A DNA stretch of 64,000 nt from NCBI GenBank assembly GCA_905221605.1, contig CAJNDS010002302.1, positions 51,001-115,000 of the forward strand, written 5' to 3'. Positions 21,903-33,038 of the stretch are shown here, in pieces; the first letter of the stretch is position 1; each line of letters starts with the position of its first letter. The translations under genes were made by a program, and so were the position numbers. Below the pieces are notes generated by a model. That model was not told the DNA's origin and made no database searches. It saw only the letters and a program-made list of their open reading frames with translations. The DNA is from Symbiodinium natans. Lineage: Eukaryota; Sar; Dinophyceae; Suessiales; Symbiodiniaceae.

Positions 21903-22885
21903 CTTAGGCTTCCTTGGTTTAGGGTTTAGGGTTTAGGGTTTAGGGTTTAGGGTTTAGGGTTGAAGGTCTTTGCGTTGTAGGGTTGATGGGCCAGGTTGAT
22001 GGCCTTAGGGCTTAATTAGGGCTTAGGGGTTGGGAAAGGCTTCTTGGTTTAAGGTCTTGGCGGTTTTGGGGTCGATGGGCTTTAGGGTTTAGGCAACGGT
22101 TTAGGGCTCAGGCTTAGGGTGGTTGAATAGCCCTGAAGCACTTCAGCCTAGGTCTTCTAGTCATGGGTTCGGAGGGTTTCGGCTTCAATGCTCAGCTGCC
22201 GCTCCTGCTAGTGATGCTTTATACAAGTCTCGCTTTCAGTCATCCAACCATACACAGCGCGGGCCCCGAATCGGCGATACGAATCCCACTAAATCCGAGA
22301 CTTTAACTGCAAACCCTAAACCCTAAACCCTAAAACCCGGTATGCCGACTGCAAGTTCAGGCACATTCCCTCATGAAAGGGTCTTGGAATCTCTGGTCTG
22401 GGCGTTTAGGCTTAGGGCCCAGAGCCATCCACACCCTAAACCCTAAACCCCTAAACCCCTAAACCCCTAAACCCCTCAACCCTGAAACTTAGAACCTTAT
22501 TAACCCCCTACACCTCAAAACCTAAACCCTAAACCTTAAACCCTAAATACTGAACACCTAAACCCTAAACCCCTAAACCCCTATAAACCCCTATAAACCC
22601 CTATAAACCCCTAAACCCCTAAACCCCTAAACCCTAAGACCTAAACCCTAAACCCCCAAACCCCCAAACCCCTAAACCCCTAAACCCCTAAACCCCTAAA
22701 CCCCTCGACCCTGAAACTCAGAACCTCATTAACCCCCTAAACCTCAAAACCTAAACCCTAAACCTTAAACCCTAAGCCCTAAACCCTAAACCCTAAACCC
22801 CTAAACCCCTAAACCCCTAAACCCCTAAACCCCTAAACCCCTAAACCCTAAGACCTAAACCCTAAACCCTAAACCCTGAACCCAC

Positions 22886-22933
22886 CTGCGGCTTCCTTCC
22901 CGGCGAGGTCTGTGTCTCGCCATCTCCATCCTC
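22886..22933 (-). CDS. microexon candidate, 48 nt
   Basis: CCCTCAG|G and CCGCAG|GTGGGT bound 16 codons: EDGDGETQTSPGRKPQ. The splice sites are canonical on both sides. Confidence 0.45.
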
Positions 22934-23119
22934 CTGAGGGAGCATGGGCAGCTCTCACAACTCCCTGAGCTCTGAAGGGTTCAGGGCTTAGGGTTTAGAG
23001 TTGAGGGGTAGGGTTTGGGGTTTAGGGTTTAAGGTTTAGGCCTTAGGGCTTAGGGCTTAGGGCTTAGGGTTTAGGGTTTAGGGTTTCGGGTTTGGGGCCC
23101 CAAACCCCTTAAGCTAAAC

Positions 23120-23183
23120 CTGCTGCGTCCTCCTCTCCACCGCGACCTTTTCTGCCTCGGCCCTTCGCGCCGCGACCTTCCAT
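23120..23183 (-). CDS. exon candidate, Arg/Gly-rich
   Basis: From ATG the minus frame reads MEGRGAKGRGRKGRGGEEDA and ends at GCAG|GTTTAG. RG-rich peptides are typical of RNA-binding proteins. The plus strand is also open (proline-rich). Confidence 0.4.
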
Positions 23184-23429
23184 GAGTTGGAGTTCAGGGT
23201 TTGGGGTGTAGTTTGGGAGTAGGGTTTGGGGTTTAGGGTTTAGGCTTTAGGGTGTGGGGTTTGGGGTTTAGAGTTTAGGGCGATAAAGGCTCTGGGCCTT
23301 TGTAAGTGGACAGAGAAGTCTGAAGCACGGTCTCTCAGCATAAGGCTCGGTATTTTGAGACGACCCCCGAAAACGGACTCTAATTAAGGAGCCTTCCGAG
23401 TAGCAGCCACAGCTTCTTGTATATCGCAC

Positions 23430-23570
23430 AAGTCTCCCTCTCCCGCTCCCTCTTCCTTTCCCACTCCCGCTCCCGCTCCCGCTCCCGCTCCCTCTCCCTC
23501 TCCCTCTGCCTCTCCCTCTCCCACTCGCGCTCACAGTCGCTCTCGCGCTCTCTCTTTCTCATGAGACCTC
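23430..23570 (+). repeat. CTCCCG/CTCCCT pyrimidine repeat
   Basis: Tandem six-base pyrimidine units. The open frames over it on both strands are repeat translations. Confidence 0.9.
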
Positions 23571-23941
23571 GGAGTGCCTACCCAGAGAAACCTTGTACGT
23601 TAAGAAAGGGTATCTACACCAAGAAAAAGAGTACCTGTGCACTCTTTCTGCCCCGAAGAAAGGGGAAGTGTACCTTAATCATATATCTGGGAAACAGTCC
23701 TTCTCTTCGGGCTTTCAAGGTCACTCATGTGTGTGCGACAGATCCTTGGAGGTTCGTAGTACTTAGTCACCCGATTCTAACTGCACTTTATAACCAATTG
23801 CAACCCTATTAGCCTACTTAAGGGGTTTAAAAGTGAGCCAATAAGTACACTTCTAGTTGGGTTATAAGTACCCTGAACCTCATAAACCTTAAACCCTAAA
23901 TCCTAAATCCTATTGGGGTACTAAGTACCCTGATCCTCCAA

Positions 23942-24037
23942 GTACAGCACAGCTCTCAGACTCTCTCCGTCGCCTTCGCCTGCACCACGGCCCCGCAGTG
24001 TCCCAGCAACCACCTTGTCCTCCACGCAAGAAGGGTA
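23942..24037 (-). CDS. exon-like island, 32 codons
   Basis: The minus frame reads YPSCVEDKVVAGTLRGRGAG and then EGDGESLRAVLY. No family is recognised. Confidence 0.4.
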
Positions 24038-24337
24038 GTCATAAGAGGCCCTGTCTTGCCCTAAACCCTAAACCTTACACCCTAAGTGTAGCTTTTGGAC
24101 CCTGAACATCTGCACTTCGTGATGCGTATCAGGGAATTAGGTACCTGCAATGTGACGGTTTAGGGTTTAAGGTCTAGGGATTTAAGGTGCATTGTTATCC
24201 CCAATTCATATGCAGAACTTATGAACAGGGCCTAAACTCCAAAAGCTCCAAGCACTGTACCCAGAAAGCTCCCATGCCATGCACCCGGAACCCGAGGCCC
24301 TAAACCCTAAACCCTAAACCCTAAACCCTAAACGGGG

Positions 24338-24403
24338 GTAGCCTCCAAAGTGGAGGCTGGCAACACGCCCTCCGTGACCAAGTTCTCCTGGCATGGAAAT
24401 CAA
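24338..24403 (+). CDS. exon-like island, unrecognised
   Basis: The plus frame reads VASKVEAGNTPSVTKFSWHG. It ends a few bases before the CTTAGTTGTCC elements. Confidence 0.35.
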
Positions 24404-24410
24404 CCAAAAG

Positions 24411-24670
24411 CTTAGTTGTCCAGCAACCTGGGGGAATTAAAGATTTAACTTCGGGAGGAGATTATATGTTTTTCATGAAAAACATGTCAAGTTGTCCAGT
24501 AACCTGGGGGAATTAAAGGTTAACCTTTGGAATTATGAGGATATTATATTACCCCAAAAAGGTTACAAGTTACCTAGCTTAGTTGTCCAGTAACCTGGGG
24601 GAATCAAAGGTTAACCTTTGGGATTATGAGGAGATTATATTACCCCAAAAAGGTTAAAGGTTACCTACTC
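24411..24670. mobile_element. three tandem copies of the CTTAGTTGTCC family
   Basis: Copies begin near 24411 (truncated), 24488 and 24578. Each reads AGTTGTCCAGTAACCTGGGG and ends GGTTACCTA. The same family forms intron 43328-43431 of the ankyrin gene in the opposite orientation. Confidence 0.85.
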
Positions 24671-25033
24671 AACAAATAGGTAAACCTCTCAACCCCCCAA
24701 GCCCAAACCCTTGGGTTCTGCAGTTTCAAAACCCTACAACCCAAAAACCTTAAACCCTAAACCCTGAACCCTAAACTCTAAACCTCAAACAGCAAACATA
24801 AACCCTAAACCGTGAACCGTAAACCCCACGCCTTGATTTGGGGGCGCTCAGAGGGATGAGGATGTTTGGGGCACAGAGTGGAGGCTGAAGACTTGCCCAT
24901 CTCTCTGTCTCCCTCCCTGCTCTGAGCTGCGGTTTTTGGGTTTAGGCTTTAGGGTTTAGGGCTTTTGGGCTCAGGGTTTAGGGTCTCCCTCTCTCTCTCT
25001 CGCTCTGTGTCCCTCTCTGTCCTTTTTTTTCTG

Positions 25034-25076
<43 letters not shown>

Positions 25077-25796
25077 CCCAGAGGCGATTCTAAGGGTTCA
25101 GGGCTTCGGGTTTAGGGCTTAGGGGGCTCGGATATCCCTTAAGTAGGGAATGCTCCTCAACTGTCGTTGGGATCCTTATGGGTTAGGTGATTTGGGATTT
25201 TCTTAGGCAAAAAGTTTTGGCCTTGTTCACCACTGCTATTGGTCAATCAATGTTTTCGTGAATACGTCTGTAGCCATTGCTTCGATTCCAGCAGGATCCC
25301 ATACGATGGCGTTCCCCAATCTCCTTTCGCAAGGGTTTCGAGTTTAGGGTTTAGGGTTTAGGGTTCAGGGTTCAGGGTTTAGGGTTTAGGGTTAGGGTAC
25401 AGACGGCCCAATATCCCTAAACCCTAAACCGTAACTAAGGGCTATGCCTGAACTTAGTAAGGGCTATGCCTGAACTTAGCAACTTGGGACCCTGAAACCT
25501 ACACCCTAAACCCCACCCACAGGCTGCAGCATGACCTACTTTGCTAAAGTATGGTTAACGGCATCCTAATGCTCACTCAAACCCTAAAACCCTAAACCCT
25601 GAACCCGGAACCCTGAAGCCCCTTTAAGGGTGGGGGGGGGGGGGGTTCTATAGTGGCCTAAATAATTAGAACAGAGTTTTGGGGGTTATTGTGTTTTTTT
25701 TTACCCCTCTATTATCTGAGGGTTTCTCAGCCCGGTCCTTGGTCATCGCTCCAAAAACCTCAGCGCTGTAGGAAGGGAAGTACTGGGTGGGGCTTA

Positions 25797-26028
25797 CTTG
25801 GAGGTTCAGGGTACTTATCGCCCAATGAAAATTGTGGGGGTTTCCGAAACCAGGGGTAACCCTTACATAACTTACATACCCAAAAGTACTATATAATCCT
25901 TTGAAGGAAGCCCGAAAAGAGTACAACCCCCATGTATTTATGAACCACAAAACCCCCGAAGTCCCGCAATGGGGTCATAATTGGGTTAGAAGTACGTGCA
26001 GGGTTAAAACGTACGGTGAACCTCCAAG
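25797..26028. mobile_element. CTTGGAGGTTCA-family element with a nested insertion
   Basis: The outer ends CTTGGAGGTTCAGGGTACTT and GGTGAACCTCCAAG match other copies. The middle is replaced by about 130 bp that starts GGGGGTTTCCGAAACC and ends AACCCCCGAAG, an end pair typical of a different family (see 31905 and 57518). One element has inserted into another. Confidence 0.75.
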
Positions 26029-26795
26029 TAGGGTTTAGGGTTTAGGGCGTAGGGGTGGAGGGGTGTAGGAGTGTAGTGCTTCAACTCGCCCCAAAGTCCT
26101 AAAACTGAACCCTCACAACCCTAAACCCTGATACCCGAATCAAACCCCAAGCTTTCTTTCAGGGGTACCTGTACCAGGTCCCGCCTGTTGACATTTCCCC
26201 CTCATAACCTCTTGCCGCGCCAAACCCCTAAACCCGAAGTCCTTGCTACCCCTATGGCCCGCTTTGGGGTGTAGGATTCCTCCGTTCGTCCCTCAACTTA
26301 CAGAGTATGGTGCCTGCAGAAAACATCATTCTATACTTCTGTCTTGAAAACCATGCTGAAGACCATAGCTCTGTTCCCTAAACCCTAAAGCCTATTCTTC
26401 CTAAACTCTGAACCCTGAACCCTAAGCCCTCAACCCCCAAAAATTGTAATTCCAAAAGAGGCTGTTCCAACTGTAGGCTCGCAACCCAACATCTTCAACA
26501 GCGAAGAATGTCACATGAGATTTCTAGTTTAGGCCTTAGGGTTCTTAACCCCACACCCTAAACCCTAAGCCCTAAACCCTAAACCCTAAGCCCTAAACCC
26601 TAAACCTAAACCCTAAACCCTGAACCCTAAACCCTAAACCTTCCAGGCTTCGCGCGGGGAACTTCAGGGAAGGGTCCAACTCCGCGGAGGGCACCGGCCG
26701 CCCGGAAGACAGGCCTTAGGGGTTTAGGGTTTAGGGTTTAGGGTTTAAGTTTCAGGGTTCAGGGTTCAGGGTTTAGGGTTTGGGCTGGAAAATTA

Positions 26796-26915
26796 CTTGG
26801 AAGCCCTTTTGACTTAGTAAGTAGGGTTAGTAAGTTGGGTTATAGGCTATAGGGACGATCAAAGGGAATTCTAGGGGATACTATGTAGACTTACTAAGTC
26901 AAAAAAGCTTGCAAG
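26796..26915. mobile_element. GACTTAGTAAGT-family TIR element
   Basis: The ends CTTGGAAGCCCTTTTGACTT and AAGTCAAAAAAGCTTGCAAG, with an inner AGTAAGT and ACTTACT, form a long inverted repeat. Related copies lie at 19330-19425 and 33325-33425. Confidence 0.85.
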
Positions 26916-27457
26916 TAAACCCTACTTGTTCTAAGAGGTTTAGGGTTTGGGGTTTAGCTTTTAGGGTTTAGGGTTTGGGGGAGGAACAAGATCTTGGGAT
27001 TCTGTGTTGAGGATTCAGGGCGCAACATTTGTGGATTCAGGGTTTAGTGAGGGTGAGCAAACACTTGAGCAATTGGGAGGTTTAGGGTTGCTCTTTCAAG
27101 GGCTCAGTCAGGGTTCCAGACTCTTTGGGGGGGGGGGGGGGGGGGCAGGATGAAGTCTTGTAGCATTTGGGAGCTTAGGAGAGAAAAACCTTCCGGATTC
27201 CATGGGCTACCTGCCCACAGGTTCTTGGTTTTGGTTTCGGGCTTGAACTTTAAGATCGGGCTACCCGAAGAATAAGACCCTAAACCCTAAACCCTAAACC
27301 CTCGACCCGAACCCCCGAAAGGCCTTACAAAGAATGAACCCTGGGTCCGGAACCCAAAACCCTATACAGACCAAGTGAACCATTCATGGACTCCCCTACT
27401 ACCCCGAAATGGGGCGAGGCAGTATAGAGGGGGGGGGGGGGCGAGTAGGGAAAACCC

Positions 27458-27541
27458 ATGAAACGACTGGCAAAGCCAGAGCTGAGACCCAGACGCGGTG
27501 CTGCAGGAAGTTGCATCGAACTCTGCAACAAAAGCAACTGA
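27458..27541 (+). CDS. exon-like island with ATG and stop
   Basis: Twenty-seven residues beginning MKRLAKPELRPRRGAAG end in CNKSN before TGA. No family is recognised. Confidence 0.35.
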   Translation: MKRLAKPELRPRRGAAGSCIELCNKSN

Positions 27542-27705
27542 TCACGAGCATACCTTCGGCGGGGTTTCGGGTTAAGGGTTCAGGGTTTTAGGTTTAGGGC
27601 AGCAGAAAGCAAGCCTTAGTGCAGCTGTCTCCCGAATGTACGGCCCCCCTAAGTGGGACCAAACAATGCAACAACACCATAAAGTTAAACCCCAAATCCT
27701 GAACC

Positions 27706-27819
27706 CTTCTAGCCCAGTAACCATAGTATAACAAGGGCACCCTTTTTTGGTTGGTTACTGTCTATGGGAACCTTGAACCAAACAAAAGGGGGAAAAAAGG
27801 GTACCACTGGGCTACCAAG
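27706..27819. mobile_element. CTTGGTAGCCC-family TIR element
   Basis: From CTTCTAGCCCAGTAACC to CCACTGGGCTACCAAG. The flanks AACC and GACC match at three of four positions. It lies between telomere-type tracts with no coding frame next to it. Confidence 0.85.
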
Positions 27820-28244
27820 GACCAGGAGGGCGGGCGTTCAAGCTTTTTCACGGATCGCCATGTCCTAGATTTAGGGTTTAGGGTTTAGGGTTTAGGGTTT
27901 AGGGTTAGGGTTTTAGACTCCACATCCACTGCCCGCCCCAAAGCTCGATTTCGGTGAAGGCCGAAATAAGTGGTCCGGGTCTCCCAAAAAACATGGGTGC
28001 CTAGGAAGCCCTAAAGCGTCTAGGGTTTAATTTAGGGTTTAAGGGTTTAACCCGAAACCCTAAACCCTAAACCTGTAGGATTTAAAGGTTTGGGGTGTAA
28101 GGCTTAGGGGTTCAGGGGCTTAGGGGGCCATGGCTTTTATGGTTTAGGGCTTTGGGATGCAACGTCTCGCGCCGCCATCGCCCTTGTTCTAAGGCTTTGG
28201 CGGTCGCAGGGTCTTTTACACATGGTCCCTTCGCTACATTTTAT

Positions 28245-28444
28245 AGGGTTCTTAAGGGAGGGGGGGGGGGGTTCAAGGGGGTTTTTAGGGTTTAGGGCTT
28301 AGGGTTTAGGGTTTGGGGCTTGTTCATGGGGGTAGGTGCCTAGGGAACCTAAAGGAAGCTTAGGGAGCCTTAGGGAGTGGTGGGGAGTGTGAGGGAACCT
28401 TGGGTTACATACCCCCCCTTGAACCCCGCGCCCTTAAGAACCCT
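28245..28444. mobile_element. AGGGTTCTTAAGGG-family TIR element with a telomere-type core
   Basis: The ends AGGGTTCTTAAGGG and CCCTTAAGAACCCT are a perfect 14-bp inverted repeat. About 35 bp of TTTAGGG-like units sit inside the left part. An inverted relative without the outer right end lies at about 34968-35080. Confidence 0.85.
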
Positions 28445-28828
28445 GTAAACATTGCAGTCCCTTTCGGGGAAGCGATTTTGAGGCGGCCCCTAAGGCTTCG
28501 GGTACCCGAAAAGGACCAAGGGTTTAGGGTTTAGGGTTTAGGGTTTGGGGTTTGGGGTTTGGGGTTTAGGGTTTAGTTTGGGGTTTGGGACAACTGACCA
28601 TATAATGCTTCAGGCAACTTTTGAGCCTGAGGGCTCGAAATCTAAAAGCCAAAGACTGACAGGCTCTATGCACTGAGGCGCGCGCGCTCCCAGTTTTTAG
28701 CACTGAGGCTCGAAATAGCACAAAAATCTTTAACATAACCCTAAGCCCTACACCCTGAACCCTAGACCCTAAGCCCTAAACCCTTTGGGCACCCGAAACA
28801 TCATAGTAAGAGCCCATGGAGCCTTAGT

Positions 28829-28916
28829 CTATACTCCCCTTAGAACCTTAATAACAATAACATCTTTCATATCTCTTGGGTTTTATCTGAACAAAAAAAA
28901 CCCAAGGGGGAAATAG
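28829..28916. mobile_element. CTATACTCCCC-family element
   Basis: A compact copy from CTATACTCCCCTTAG to CCAAGGGGGAAATAG. It has no clear 4-bp duplication and no adjacent coding frame. Confidence 0.85.
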
Positions 28917-28979
28917 TAGGAAACTTCGGGGCAAGCGGTTGTCACTGGCCTTCCTCTTCCAAGTTGTTTATTGGGACCT

Positions 28980-29075
28980 AAACCCTAAACCCTAAACCCT
29001 AAACCCTAAACCCTAAACCCTAAACCCTAAACCCTAAACCCTAAACCCTAAACCCTAAACCCTAAACCCTAAACC
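28980..29075 (-). repeat. telomere-type CCCTAAA array
   Basis: About fourteen perfect units. Confidence 0.97.
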
Positions 29076-29474
29076 CGAGCGCTTCGCGGAGCTCCCATTT
29101 TACAGCAGGGGTTTAGGGTTTAGGGTTTGGGGTTTCGGGTTGAGGGCTTAGGGTTCAGGGTTTCAGGTATACCCTTGGGCTCAAAATAGCTCAAAAACCT
29201 TTCAGAATAAAGCCTAAGCCCTTCAATCCCGAAACCCTTCAAACCCTAAGCCCTTCAAACCCGATAACCCTGCAACCCCTAATTAACCTTCATACCCGAA
29301 GCCCTTCAAACCCTAAACGCTAAACCCGAAACCCTTCTTTAAACCCGAAGCCCTTGAAACCCGAAACCCTTCAAGCCCTAAACCTTCAAGCCCAAAACCC
29401 TAAACCCTAAATCCCAAACTGTTCAAACCCTAGACCCTAATCCCTTCAAACCCTAAACCCTAAACCCCAACTAC

Positions 29475-29551
29475 CTTCCGCAGGCCTGTAGCTCTCCGCG
29501 AGCTTGTCCGCGTCCTCCGCTGTGGTCTTCGGGCCTCGGCGGCCGCCACGG
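29475..29551 (-). CDS. exon with an RGG tail, ALYREF/FoP-like
   Basis: A CTCACAG acceptor and a GAAG|GTAGTT donor bound 77 nt encoding RGGRRGPKTTAEDADKLAES and then YRPAE. An RGG stretch followed by GPKTAEDLD-type residues is the usual C-terminus of ALYREF/FoP mRNA-export adaptors (family knowledge). The match covers only this short segment. Confidence 0.45.
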
Positions 29552-29627
29552 CTGTGAGGTTGGGACTTGGGGGGTTTAGGGTTTAGGGTTATTGGGGTTT
29601 AGGGTTGATAGGGTTTAGGGTTCAGGG

Positions 29628-29775
29628 TTTAGGGTTAATAGGGTTAATAGGGTTAATAGGGTCAATAGGGTCAATAGGGTTAATAGGGTTTTATAGGGTT
29701 TTATAGGGTTTTATAGGGTTTTATAGGGTTTTATAGGGTTTTATAGGGTTTTATAGGGTTTTATAGGGTTAATAC
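29628..29775 (+). repeat. homogenised telomere variants TTAATAGGG and TTTTATAGGG
   Basis: Five AATAGGGT-type units are followed by about eight nearly identical units with an extra TTTTA. Each variant is clustered, which shows tandem copying of a mutated unit. Confidence 0.9.
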
Positions 29776-30005
29776 GGTTTAGGGTTCGGGGCTTAGAGTT
29801 TAGGGCTCAGAAAACTGCAGGTGAGGAATTGCCCGGCATTACCAGATCAAGGGTTCTTGCGGGGGTTTAGACTTGAATTCAGGGGCTTTAGGAGTTTTAG
29901 GGTCTTGTGGGGGTTTTAGGGGTTGGGGTAAGGCTTAAAAACCCCAGACCTAAACCCTAAACCCTAAACCCTAAGCCCTAAACCTCTGAACCAAGAAACC
30001 ACGAA

Positions 30006-30058
30006 CCCAACGCAAGCCTGATGACTAAGAGGCAGACGCTGGCCACCTCGACTGTATC
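30006..30058 (-). CDS. exon-like island, hydrophobic
   Basis: After a GGTCAG acceptor the minus frame reads DTVEVASVCLLVIRLALG, possibly part of a membrane helix. The right boundary is not fixed. Confidence 0.4.
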
Positions 30059-30324
30059 CTGACCATGGGTTTTCTTCTTACTGTTGGTTAGTAGGGATTG
30101 GGGTTTAGGGTTTAGGGTTTTAGTTCAGGGTTCAGGGTTGGGCGAATGAGGTAACCTATATAATCCCTGATTCCCTCATTCCCTGCTAACCAACAGTAGT
30201 TAAGTTTTTCGAAGGAGCCAGCTCCACACGAGGGCAGTTCTCAGAAATTTGAGATTTAGGAGATTGAGGGTATAAAATAGCAGCAGGGTGTAGTTATAAC
30301 CGGTGCTTCAAACGTAGGAACTAT

Positions 30325-30425
30325 ACTTGGCTGCACTTAGGAGGGTAGCAAAAAACTCAACTTTTAGCTGCCTTATCAAGACACCCAGTAAACCCAAAAA
30401 GGCTAAAGATCTAAAGTTACAGGAA
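30325..30425. repeat. dispersed repeat, related to 38010-38110
   Basis: Both copies share TTGGCTGCACT, GGGTAGC, TTAGCTGCC, CCAATAAACCCAAAAAGG-like and CTAAAGTTACAG blocks in the same order. I see no inverted ends. Confidence 0.75.
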
Positions 30426-30841
30426 AGTACCACAAAGTATAGTGGTTGATTCAGATTATCGCGCCCAGGCGTAGGGATCGATCCGCCGCAAGTACACCGG
30501 GCAGGCACCTACACCGAAAACGCTGCAAACCCTGTAAACCCTCTAACCCTAAACCCTAAACCCCCAAGGCCTGCAGGTTTCACAAATCTTCCTTGAGCCG
30601 GAATGCACGTGAAAGGAAGCGTTATTGCGAGTGCTGAAGTCTCTTTTGGGTTTGAGGTTTGGGGTTTAGGGTTTAGGGGGCGAGTGGGTTTAGCGATTGG
30701 GGTACCCATTCCGGAAAATGGCACCACGAAAGACCCTCGCTGGAGGCAAGGTCATCTAAACCCGAAACCCGAAACCCGAAACCCGAAACCCTAAACCCTA
30801 AACCCTAAACCCTAAACCCTAACCCCAAACCCTAACGAACA

Positions 30842-30916
30842 AAACTTGTCAAGCAGCCTGCCTTGCTGCAGCCATTCCGGGCCGAGTGCAGCCGCACCAA
30901 GGTTCGTCAGTCTCTC
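30842..30916 (-). CDS. exon candidate, 25 codons
   Basis: A GCAAG acceptor opens the frame ERLTNLGAAALGPEWLQQGR, continuing LLDKF. The acceptor-G context equals that of the introner introns. No family is recognised. Confidence 0.5.
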
Positions 30917-31299
30917 CTTGCTTGACGGTTCAACAAGGGTACCTTGAAGTATGATATGGTAGGGTTTAGGGTTTAGGGTTTAGGGTTTAGGGTTCAGGGT
31001 TCAGGGTTCAGGGTTCAGGGTTTAGGGTTGGGGGTTTGGGGTTTAGGGCTTAGGGTTTAGGCCCAAGGGTCCGTGTAAGTAGGCTGATAAGAACTAACTA
31101 AGGTTCGAACCATGGTTACCCTACCCTAAACCCGAAACCCTAAACCCTAAACCATAAACCCTAAACCCTACTTATAACCCTACTTATGAGTACCCATGAA
31201 CCTCCCAAGGAGAGCTTCGCGTTCGAAGCTTTAGGGGGGCCTGGGATGCTTAGGGTCCAAAACCCTAAACCCTAAACCCTCAACCCTAAACCCTAAACC

Positions 31300-31353
31300 C
31301 TAAACCACGTGAATGAAGCTCCTGTGGCATTCGACTGAAGCACGCGCTCCCTC
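31300..31353 (-). CDS. exon candidate with a repeat-derived stop
   Basis: CTGGCAG|G opens EGARASVECHRSFIHVV. The TAG stop is formed by a GGTTTAGGG unit, unless splicing occurs at CAC|GTGG. Confidence 0.35.
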   Translation of the reverse strand, partial: EGARASVECHRSFIHVV

Positions 31354-31904
31354 CTGCCAGGGAGTACCTGGTTTCAGGTTTGCGAATCAGGAATCAGGGT
31401 TTACTTGGAAGGTTCATGGCACTTAGTAACCCAACTATAACTGTACTAACAACCGAAATAAAACCCTATTGGGGTACTTGAGGGGCGATAGGGTTTTCGT
31501 GTTTCAGGTTTAAGGTGGCGCCCCAAGCAATGCCACTTCTCCATGTAGTAGTCCTGCTTTTCAACCCTGAATATGGGGCAGGGGGGGGGGGGGGGCAAAA
31601 TATTCAATAAAGGGAGACCGAAAAAAACCGTAATATTGAGAATTGCCATGCCTTGCAGGTTCAGGGAGGAAACTATTTAGCTAGGACTTTCTATACCTTG
31701 ATCTTGCTATACCTGAAGTTGGATGCTCTTGTACGCTTATTACTACCCAGGATTCCGTAAAGCCTGAACCCCAAACCAAAACTCACTAGTGCTTCGGGCT
31801 TCGAGTTTTGTGACTTGCCCTGTCAAGAGACCTCTCCAAAACAAATCTTCAAATCTTCAGATTTCTCCACTACATGCATCAAGAATACGATGCTCAACAC
31901 ACAT

Positions 31905-32009
31905 GGGGGTTTCCCAAAAACACGGGACCCCCAAAAAAGACGAGCAACTAGTAGAATCCCCTTAGAATAAGGACCCCATCTAAGGCGCCCCCTAATTTCG
32001 TGAACCCCC
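31905..32009. mobile_element. GGGGGTTT-family TIR element
   Basis: From GGGGGTTTCCCAAAA to TTTCGTGAACCCCC, with the internal AGTAGAATCCCCTTAGAA block shared with 57518-57609 and 60531-60696. Confidence 0.8.
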
Positions 32010-32286
32010 ACATCGCAAAACGCGCTCACAAAGTAGTCCCGAGGCCTTGAGGGCCCTACAGAACAGGGGTCCCTGGAAGTAGAGGCATCATAAACCCTTA
32101 ATCCTAATCCTTGAGCCTAAACCCTACCCTAAACCCTAAACCCTAAACCCTGAACCCTGAACCCTGAACCCTGAACCCTGAACCCTGAATCCTAAACCCT
32201 AAACCCTAAACCCTGAACCCTGAACCCTGAACCCTAAACCCTAAACCCTAAACCCTAAACCCTAAACCCTAAACCCTAAACCCCAC

Positions 32287-32611
32287 CCTCCAAGGAAGAA
32301 GCCCGGGCCTGACTGACCAAAGTGACTTGCCGCGTGTGGCCACGTGATGGGGAGTCCCTTCTTTCCGCTTGTTTTTTTTTTGACGTGTCTCTCTTCTTTT
32401 GCGCAAGCTTTTGTTGATGTTTTAGCTTCTGTTGCGTAGATTCTACCTGAGTTTTTTCGAAGCACTTCGGCGCAAGGGATCCATGTTGCTCACGTGCTGC
32501 TCACTTGGGGCATATTCTGTCTCTCGGCTGGCGGGTGGCTGACAAACTCGAGCCTGAAATACGGCAGTGCTCGCTATCTCGGCGGGGCAGAGCACACTTT
32601 CGACAGAAGCT
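32287..32611 (-). CDS. exon(s): Cys-rich segment and coiled coil, one in-frame TGA
   Basis: One minus frame of 108 codons is open except for a TGA at 32501-32503. Before the TGA it reads FCRKCALPRRDSEHCR, a possible zinc-binding cluster. After it comes EKTQVESTQQKLKHQQKLAQ followed by KKRDTSKKK, a Gln/Lys-rich coiled coil. A GAGG|GTGGGG donor ends it at the telomere-type array. Either two exons are separated by a very short intron or the TGA is a mutation. The plus strand of 32523-32611 is also open (WRVADKLEPEIRQC), which weakens the Cys-rich half. Confidence 0.45.
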
Positions 32612-32935
32612 CCCAACCCTAAACCCTAAACCGAGCCCTATAAACCCTAAACCCTAAACCCTAACCCTAAACCCTAATCCCAAAACCCAAAACCCAAAAC
32701 CCTAAACCCTACACAGCACGGCCCACCTCTGTCTACCTTTCTCAGATGAGCCGGTTTCTCCTTCAGTGGGGCAGGCTGCCATTGAACAGCCTTGCAACTC
32801 CAAAGCGTTGTGCACGACGGGGGTGCTTTTCCGCCACTCTGTAGCGCAGCACAGGAAGCAGAAAGCAGAGATAAAGACTCATGAAAGTTTTCGGCCATAG
32901 AGGCGAAGCATAGTAAGATCCTAAACGCTGTGCCC

Positions 32936-33038
32936 TACACCTAAACCCTAAACCCTAAACCCTAAACCCTAAACCCTAAACCCTAAACCCTAAACCCTAA
33001 ACCCTAAACCCTAAACCCTAAACCCTAAACCCTAAACC
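32936..33038 (-). repeat. telomere-type CCCTAAA array
   Basis: About fourteen perfect units. Confidence 0.97.

Noticed and set aside
23268-23562. Arg/Glu- and Gly/Ser-repeat proteins on both strands
   Set aside because: A six-base pyrimidine repeat keeps all frames open; both strands give equally long products.
14360-31110. tRNA B-box-like motifs (GTTCGAACC at 14366 and GGTTCGAACC at 31102)
   Set aside because: No cloverleaf with an acceptor stem, D-arm or anticodon arm could be drawn around them.
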